Source: an uncultured Chloroflexota bacterium (GTDB lineage Bacteria; Chloroflexota; Anaerolineae; Aggregatilineales; Phototrophicaceae). From it: a stretch of DNA of 11,653 bases. Location of the stretch: positions 1 to 11,653 of the forward strand of contig CALBRY010000588.1 of the NCBI GenBank assembly GCA_937927665.1, written 5' to 3'. The position numbers and the translations under genes are program-made. Below, in pieces: positions 7,494 to 11,653 of this stretch (positions are counted from its first letter, which is position 1; each line of letters begins with the position of its first letter). The notes beneath the pieces were generated by a model, which worked only from the letters and a program-made list of their open reading frames with translations, did no database searches and was not told the DNA's origin.

Positions 7494-8375
7494 TTGAGCC
7501 AATATCCGCCGCCGCCGGAAACACTTCCGGAAGAAAGCAATCTCACAATCCTGCCGCACGAACTCGATGAATTGGGTGTGCGCGTAGGAAGTTTAAACAC
7601 GCCTCCGCCGCGTTCGTCTAACAGCGGATGCCGGAGCTGTTTACTCGTCATGAGCGGGTGCGGTGTCATCCTGATCATTGCCGCGATCGTCCTCGTTCTG
7701 GTCATTCCCGGTACGCTCGTCGGGTTGTTTAACGGCGTCATCAGCCAATTCAACGCCAGCGTGCCGCCCCCCGTCGCCAACGTGATCAGCACGCAGACCA
7801 TCGTCACCGGCATTCAACCGCTCGGTCAGTTGGTCAGCGTCAGCAGTCAGTTAGCCGTTGCCGATATCGAAGTTAATGTGTCACAAGGGGCGTTGAATGC
7901 GTGCGCGTTCGGCGCGAATCATGTTGTGCAGGGCGCGGTCGAGGCGGGAATCGACTTGACTCAACTCACCGAAGAAAATATCCGCTATGACTCAGAGCGG
8001 GACATGTATGTCATCACCATTCCCCCGCCCCAGTTGACAAGCTGCCGCGTCGATTACATCCGCCAGTATGAGCGCTCGTTTACCACCTGCAACGTCGATT
8101 GGGACGAGGCACGCTTGATCGCGCAGTATCTCACCCTGATCCAGTTCCGCGATACCGCTGTCGAAGGGGGCATTTTGCGCCGCGCCGAAAGCGAGACGCG
8201 CCTTGTTCTGGGGAATTTCATCCGCTTGGTGACAGGCAGCGAAGTCGAAATCGTCTTTACGGACTCGTCGCTCTCCACCGATGAACCGGACTCCCTTTAT
8301 CCGCCAAGCTGTTCGCCGGATATGCCCGCCGAATGGAGCATCACCCCGAACGGGGAATGGGTGCGCGGGAATTAA
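7494..8375 (+). CDS. Membrane-anchored DUF4230-like protein
   Basis: This 293-residue protein has a Pro-rich cytosolic N-terminus (1-48), one membrane span (about 50-79) and an outer domain. The outer domain fits the DUF4230 pattern as I know it: QTIVTGIQPLGQLVSV (101-116), ITIPPPQLTSC (174-184), and a helix with A-x-x-x-x-x-x-V-L-G (231-240) leading into GSEVEIVFTD (248-257). Four Cys lie outside (137, 184, 199, 273) and could form disulfides. DUF4230 has no settled function. The start is TTG at 7494, with GAGGA eight bases upstream and no competing ATG. The gene follows the kinase in the same direction, 116 bases away, but a long inverted repeat lies between, so cotranscription is uncertain. 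Family assignment is from pattern recall only. Confidence 0.75.
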   Translation: MSQYPPPPETLPEESNLTILPHELDELGVRVGSLNTPPPRSSNSGCRSCLLVMSGCGVILIIAAIVLVLVIPGTLVGLFNGVISQFNASVPPPVANVISTQTIVTGIQPLGQLVSVSSQLAVADIEVNVSQGALNACAFGANHVVQGAVEAGIDLTQLTEENIRYDSERDMYVITIPPPQLTSCRVDYIRQYERSFTTCNVDWDEARLIAQYLTLIQFRDTAVEGGILRRAESETRLVLGNFIRLVTGSEVEIVFTDSSLSTDEPDSLYPPSCSPDMPAEWSITPNGEWVRGN

Positions 8376-8467
8376 TTCCCGCGTGTGGTAGGAATCTTGC
8401 TTTTGTCCCTCTACCCGCTTGCGCGGGAGAGGGACGGCTTGCCTAGCAAGCAGGGAGAAGGATCGTT
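8376..8467. terminator. Hairpin-rich spacer between convergent genes
   Basis: A strong hairpin pairs GTCCCTCT-A-CCCGC (8405-8418, one bulged A) with GCGGGAGAGGGAC (8423-8435) around a TTGC loop. A second perfect hairpin, GCTTGC-CTA-GCAAGC (8437-8451), follows directly. The block lies between the stops of the DUF4230-like and tatB-like genes and probably ends transcription from both sides. Its gagaggga/ccctct core resembles intergenic repeats known from Chloroflexota genomes (recall, not searched). Confidence 0.55.
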
Positions 8468-9034
8468 TTACCCCTCTTTATCCCCTGCTGACCACGCACC
8501 AAACGCTGAGTCGTTCGGTTTATCGTTTCCTGTGGGCGGTGTTCCCGATCCGCTTGACCATGCCCCGAATCCTGCCGCAGGCGCTGCGCCGTTCGTGGGG
8601 GCGGGGTTGGGCGGCGGAGTCGCCCCCGTGGACGATGGCGGCGGCGCTTTCGCAACCGGAATCGTTTTCGGCGTAAACTGCGTGCTCGGCTTCAGGTTGT
8701 TGAGCGTATTCGTCACCTGTTTGACTTCACTCAGATCACGATCCACTTCTGCCATCGCATCCTGCATCGGCTTCGTGATCGGCGCGAGCAGTTTCGCCGC
8801 GTCAGACCTCAGCGATGCGCGGGTGGGGGGTTGTTCGGGAACTTTTATGTCGATCCCCGCATCGTCAAATTCTTTCTGAATCGTGCGCGCTGCTTCACTC
8901 CACAGGCGGCGAACCTTTGCCAGTTCGCGCCCCAACACGTACGACCATTGGATCATGCGTTTAGGACCCGCCACGACGATCATCAAGATCAACACCGTGA
9001 TCAGTTCCCAGCCACCAATGCCGAGAATATCCAT
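8468..9034 (-). CDS. tatB: TatB-like twin-arginine translocase subunit
   Basis: This 188-residue protein starts with a short membrane helix (about 5-23), an acidic E10 and the GPKRM hinge (23-27). An amphipathic helix and a long charged region (about 28-110) follow, as in TatB or long TatA proteins. TatB forms the receptor complex with TatC for folded proteins with twin-arginine signals. The tail (115-188) is Pro/Ala/Gly-rich and carries two copies of an FGAWS motif (156-160 and 178-182), which I do not recognise from the family. ATG at 9034 has GAGG six bases upstream. It follows tatA by 18 bases, so the two are almost certainly cotranscribed. No tatC is in the window. TatA and TatB are hard to separate by sequence alone. 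Confidence 0.82.
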   Translation of the reverse strand: MDILGIGGWELITVLILMIVVAGPKRMIQWSYVLGRELAKVRRLWSEAARTIQKEFDDAGIDIKVPEQPPTRASLRSDAAKLLAPITKPMQDAMAEVDRDLSEVKQVTNTLNNLKPSTQFTPKTIPVAKAPPPSSTGATPPPNPAPTNGAAPAAGFGAWSSGSGTPPTGNDKPNDSAFGAWSAGDKEG

Positions 9035-9052
9035 GATTAACCTCTAAAACCG

Positions 9053-9250
9053 CTAGCGCTGCTGCGGAGGAGTCGTATCGCTTGCGGCGGCATCCGGCGG
9101 AGCGGCTTCTTTACCACTGTTCAGCCCTTTGCGGAAGTTCGATACCGCGCTGCCCAATTCGCCGCCAATCCGCGAAATCCGCCCGACTCCGAACAGAACC
9201 AGCACGATCACGAGGATAATTAGGAGTTCACCGGGTCCTAGACTTGGCAT
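9053..9250 (-). CDS. tatA: TatA-like twin-arginine translocase subunit
   Basis: This 65-residue protein has the classic TatA plan: a short N-terminal membrane helix (LLIILVIVLVLFGVGRI, about 9-25) with the conserved F20-G21 hinge, an amphipathic helix (GGELGSAVSNFRKGL, 29-43) and a short polar tail. TatA oligomers form the translocation passage for folded proteins. ATG at 9250 follows AAGGTG at good spacing. It is the first gene of a tatA-tatB pair and is divergent from the MocR-type regulator. I see no confident promoter in the 9251-9400 gap for this gene. Confidence 0.9.
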   Translation of the reverse strand: MPSLGPGELLIILVIVLVLFGVGRISRIGGELGSAVSNFRKGLNSGKEAAPPDAAASDTTPPQQR

Positions 9251-9421
9251 ATCACACCTTTTCTTCTATTCAACATCATAAGCACAATCTTACCGCACAA
9301 ATTCGTCATGGGAATGCGATTTAACCAAAAGGTGACACTTCGACAAAAAATCCTGAACAAGTGCGCACGATTCGCGCATGAACCGTACGAAAAAGGAACT
9401 TTGTCAATCAAAATCCGTCAA

Positions 9422-9477
9422 ATTGGACTATAATGGACTCACCTGCACACGCTTCGCCCATACCGGCGGAGTCCAAT
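9422..9477 (+). promoter_or_regulatory. Promoter and probable operator of the MocR-type gene
   Basis: A perfect -10 TATAAT (9429-9434) lies between two direct copies of a half-site: ATTGGACTA (9422-9430) and AATGGACTC (9432-9440), spaced exactly 10 bases. A third, inverted copy GAGTCCAAT (9469-9477; reverse complement ATTGGACTC) lies downstream. No good -35 is found at 16-18 bases; the nearest is TTGTCA at 9401, 22 bases away. The sites overlap the -10, which suggests autoregulation by the product. MocR regulators are known to bind repeated half-sites in their own promoters. Confidence 0.6.
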
Positions 9478-9500
9478 CGCTCATTCCCCGGAGTAATCTC

Positions 9501-11036
9501 TTGGTCGCGTCTAACTTTCACGTCCCGATCGATCGGGACAGCGAAGAACCGATCTACCGCCAGCTTATCCGTTATGTTCGCGCTCAGGTGGACAGCGGAA
9601 TGCTTCCGGCAGGTACGCGCTTGCCTGCCAGCCGCGATCTCGCTCGCCAGTTGAACATCAGCCGCATCAGCGTCGTTAATGCCTACGCCGAACTTCGCGC
9701 CGAAGGCTACTTGAGCGCGCACGCGGGACGCGGCACATTTGTCGCGGGCGAAAAAGGCGAAATGTTAACCGCTGCCAGCACCCTCCCAAGCGCTGGATCG
9801 CCGCCATCGACCAACGGCGCATCACACGGGCATCATCACGATCAAAACAATTCGTCAGATCGCAGCTTGCGCGACTTAATGAAGTTGGCGCGCAAACCCG
9901 GTGTGATCAATTTTAGTCACGGCGTCCCCCCGTCCGAATTTTTCCCGGTCTTTCACCTTCGTGATGCGATCAACACCGTGCTAGAACGCGACGGGACTCG
10001 CGCGCTTGGCTACGAACAACCGGAAGGTTATGCGCCGCTGCGGGCGACCGTCCGCGATTATGTGAGCGCGCTCGGTATCCAATGCACGCTCGATCAAGTG
10101 TTGATCACAGGCGGCACACAGCAAGCGCTCGATTTGATCGTTCAGGCGATTTTGGGCGAAGGCGATCTGCTGCTGACCGAAAACCCGACCTATTTAGGGA
10201 TGCTCGATATTGCCCGCACGCGCCGCGTTCAGGTGATGGGTATCCCGATGGATGAGGACGGCATCCGGCTCGATATGCTCGAAAACGTCATCTTGGAAAG
10301 TCACCCGCGCCTGCTCTACGTCATGCCGACTTTCCAGAATCCTACAGGGCGGATCATGCCGATCCACCGCCGCCGCCAACTGCTCAATCTGGCGAGCGAG
10401 TACGGCGTGACAATCCTTGAGGACAGCGTTTATCACGAGTTCCGCTATGAAGGCGAGTCACTCCCGCCGATCAAAGCGCTGGACGAAGAAGGCATCGTCA
10501 TCCACACCAGCGGCTTTACCAAAAATCTGCTGCCGGGGATGCGCGTCGGCTATGTGATCGCCAACAGCAGCCATTATGAGCGGTTGGTACGGGTCAAGCA
10601 GTCGGCGGATATTTCGACTCCCGGCTTGAACCAGCGCGCGATCCACCTCATGCTTGAACGCGGCGTTCTCGCCAAGCAGTTAGAGCGTAATAACCGCGAA
10701 CTCAAACGGCGGCGCGAAGTCGCGCTCGAATATGCGGCGCGTTATCTGCCATCCGGCTCACGTTGGAGCACGCCCGTGGGCGGTTTGTATTTGTGGATTG
10801 AACTCCCCAAGCATGGACCGACCGCGAGTGAACTGTACGTCGCCGCCATTCAGCAGGGGGTCGCCTATGGAATCGGCAACGTGTTCCACACCGATAACGG
10901 CGGCAGTTATAACATCCGGATCAATTTCGCGGCGCAAAAGCCCTCCGATATCGAAGAAGGCTTAAAACGACTCGGCAAGGCATGGCGCGAAACCGCTTAT
11001 GACTACGCCGACATGGAAAAATCGCCGCTGCTTTAA
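9501..11036 (+). CDS. MocR/PdxR-type regulator: GntR winged helix fused to aminotransferase fold
   Basis: This 511-residue regulator starts at TTG 9501 behind GGAG seven bases upstream. An in-frame ATG at 9378 would add 41 residues but has no ribosome binding site and lies before the TATAAT at 9429, so I reject it. Residues about 5-86 are a GntR winged helix (EEPIYRQLIRYV, LPASRDLARQLNISRISVVNAY, GRGTFV). A linker (about 87-130) holds a His cluster, HGHHHD. The rest is a fold type I aminotransferase domain: GGTQQALDL, FQNPTG (N290), ILEDSVYHEF (D308, PLP ring contact), SGFTKNLLPGMR with K341 as the likely PLP lysine, and NIRINFA (R483, carboxylate contact). It should bind PLP and sense an amino compound or PLP itself. 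The target pathway is not shown: no pdxS/T, gab or tau genes lie nearby. Confidence 0.9.
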   Translation: MVASNFHVPIDRDSEEPIYRQLIRYVRAQVDSGMLPAGTRLPASRDLARQLNISRISVVNAYAELRAEGYLSAHAGRGTFVAGEKGEMLTAASTLPSAGSPPSTNGASHGHHHDQNNSSDRSLRDLMKLARKPGVINFSHGVPPSEFFPVFHLRDAINTVLERDGTRALGYEQPEGYAPLRATVRDYVSALGIQCTLDQVLITGGTQQALDLIVQAILGEGDLLLTENPTYLGMLDIARTRRVQVMGIPMDEDGIRLDMLENVILESHPRLLYVMPTFQNPTGRIMPIHRRRQLLNLASEYGVTILEDSVYHEFRYEGESLPPIKALDEEGIVIHTSGFTKNLLPGMRVGYVIANSSHYERLVRVKQSADISTPGLNQRAIHLMLERGVLAKQLERNNRELKRRREVALEYAARYLPSGSRWSTPVGGLYLWIELPKHGPTASELYVAAIQQGVAYGIGNVFHTDNGGSYNIRINFAAQKPSDIEEGLKRLGKAWRETAYDYADMEKSPLL

Positions 11037-11041
11037 GCATT

Positions 11042-11114
11042 AACGCAAAGTCACGAAGGCGCAAAGCCGCAAAGGAGGGAGTCGCCCTTCTCCGCGCCCT
11101 TGCGCCTTTGCGTT
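11042..11114. repeat. Large imperfect palindrome after the MocR-type gene
   Basis: Outer arms AACGCAAAG (11042-11050) and CTTTGCGTT (11106-11114) match perfectly. Inner arms GGCGCAAAG (11058-11066) and CTTGCGCC (11099-11106) pair with one bulged base. It begins 5 bases after the stop at 11036 and probably serves as a transcript end. The GCAAAGGCGCAAAG wording is typical of dispersed intergenic repeats in Chloroflexota and cyanobacteria (recall). Confidence 0.6.
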
Positions 11115-11204
11115 GATGTTCTTCTCTCTGCGTTCTCTGCGTTCTCTGCGGTTAATTGCCCTTGCCCTTCTCCGCGCCTTTGCGTTGATGTTCTTCTCTC
11201 TGCG
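11084..11204. repeat. Direct repeat pair with a nested 9-base tandem
   Basis: Copy 1 (11084-11132) and copy 2 (11164-11204) share GCCCTTCTCCGCGCC and then TTTGCG-TTGATGTTCTTC-TCTCTGCG. Copy 1 differs only by an extra CTTGCGCC (11099-11106). Between them TTCTCTGCG is repeated at 11133-11141 and 11142-11150. The end TCTCTGCGGTTCAAT resembles the repeat at 1678-1701. No gene lies in 11037-11241. Confidence 0.8.
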
Positions 11205-11225
11205 GTTCAATGTTTTTCTTCCCTG

Positions 11226-11234
11226 TGATACACT
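11226..11234 (+). promoter_or_regulatory. Candidate extended -10 of the glycosyltransferase gene, leaderless start
   Basis: TGATACACT fits TGnTATAAT with two mismatches. It ends 7 bases before ATG 11242, so transcription would begin at or next to the start codon. A -35-like TTCAAT (11206-11211) lies 17 bases upstream, at the edge of the repeat block. No Shine-Dalgarno sequence precedes the ATG, which agrees with a leaderless mRNA. Confidence 0.35.
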
Positions 11235-11241
11235 CCGCACC

Positions 11242-11653
11242 ATGATGAAACGCTTACTCTGCATCACAACCTACACGGGATTAGGCGGCGGCGAAACCTC
11301 CCTCCTCACCCTGCTGGATCATCTTGATCCGGCACAGTGGCAGCCGCAGTTACTCGCCCCGCGTGAGGGACAGCTTCCCGACGCGTTCCGTACACGCGGA
11401 TGGCAGGTGCATACCCGCCCATTTCGCGGTGTGACCACCTACTTTATCCCCGGCATCTGGGGACGTTTCCCGATCGTGAACCGGATCGCCGCGATCCTGC
11501 GCGATCAACAGATCGCCGCCATACACAGCGATTATCACAGCCTACCGTATGCCGTTCGCGCCGGAGCGATCACCCATACGCCGCTGATCTGGACGTGTTG
11601 GGGCTGGTGGTTTCACCCGAAGTTCTGGCAGCGCGGATTTTTTCAACGCCCAC
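11242..11653 (+). CDS. GT4-like glycosyltransferase, N-terminal part (3' end outside window)
   Basis: The frame is open from ATG 11242 (a second ATG follows at 11245) to the window end, giving 137 codons. The protein begins MMKRLLCITTYTGLGGGETSL; the GLGGGE loop followed by a helix (LLTLLDHLDP) and a strand (QPQLLAPREGQL) is the usual opening of GT-B fold glycosyltransferases of family GT4. A further IAAIHSDYHSLPYAV segment fits the first Rossmann-like domain, and a W-rich stretch (WTCWGWWFHPKFW, about 118-130) follows. The nucleotide-sugar binding domain lies beyond the window, so donor and acceptor cannot be guessed. A role in envelope polysaccharide or glycolipid synthesis would be usual for such genes (inference). 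Confidence 0.75.
   Translation, partial: MMKRLLCITTYTGLGGGETSLLTLLDHLDPAQWQPQLLAPREGQLPDAFRTRGWQVHTRPFRGVTTYFIPGIWGRFPIVNRIAAILRDQQIAAIHSDYHSLPYAVRAGAITHTPLIWTCWGWWFHPKFWQRGFFQRP

Noticed and set aside
9401..9434. TTGTCA as the -35 for the MocR-type gene
   Set aside because: The spacing to TATAAT is 22 bases, too long for a normal sigma-70 promoter.
11084..11204. Possible CRISPR array
   Set aside because: Only two long copies with an internal indel and low-complexity spacing; no regular repeat-spacer pattern and no cas gene.
11040..11267. A 75-codon minus-strand frame rich in Arg/Lys (NAKARRRARAINRRERRERR)
   Set aside because: It is a translation of the intergenic repeat block; the low-complexity product is typical of spurious calls in such repeats.

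Overview
The window looks like ordinary chromosomal DNA from a member of the Chloroflexota, probably an Anaerolineae-like lineage. This is an inference from gene content: a very large Ser/Thr kinase with Thr/Pro-rich surface linkers, SH3-like and beta-propeller surface proteins, a DUF177 protein of the type I associate with this phylum, and Chloroflexota-style dispersed intergenic repeats. No rRNA or tRNA gene, CRISPR array, transposase or phage gene was seen. The DNA is moderately GC-rich, with frequent TTG starts.

Layout. (1) 1-1638 (+): 3' part of a secreted or surface protein with a bacterial SH3-like domain and a WD40-type propeller. A repeat-derived palindrome (1648-1695) separates it from a convergent gene. 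(2) 1712-3407 (-): a DUF177/YceD-like protein followed by a principal-type sigma-70 factor, probably one operon read from a promoter near 3500. (3) 3652-7377 (+): a 1241-residue receptor-like Ser/Thr kinase with a cytosolic kinase domain, one membrane span, an SH3-like domain, T-x-T-F-T-A repeats and three concanavalin-like sandwich modules outside the cell. It is followed by a long inverted repeat. (4) 7494-8375 (+): a membrane-anchored DUF4230-like protein with a TTG start. (5) 8376-8467: hairpin-rich spacer between convergent genes. (6) 8468-9250 (-): tatA then a tatB-like gene, two components of the twin-arginine translocase, with no tatC in the window. (7) 9501-11036 (+): a MocR/PdxR-type regulator (GntR winged helix fused to an aminotransferase fold) whose promoter holds three copies of one half-site. 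(8) 11037-11220: dispersed repeat DNA. (9) 11242-end (+): start of a GT4-like glycosyltransferase, possibly on a leaderless mRNA.

Many of the products act at the envelope: surface propeller protein, receptor kinase, membrane DUF4230 protein, Tat components and a glycosyltransferase. There is no clear multi-gene operon beyond DUF177-sigma and tatA-tatB. I do not see a convincing new multi-gene system. The points most worth a second look are the MocR operator arrangement with its start-codon correction, the kinase ectodomain, and the repeat family that occurs in two separate intergenic gaps.
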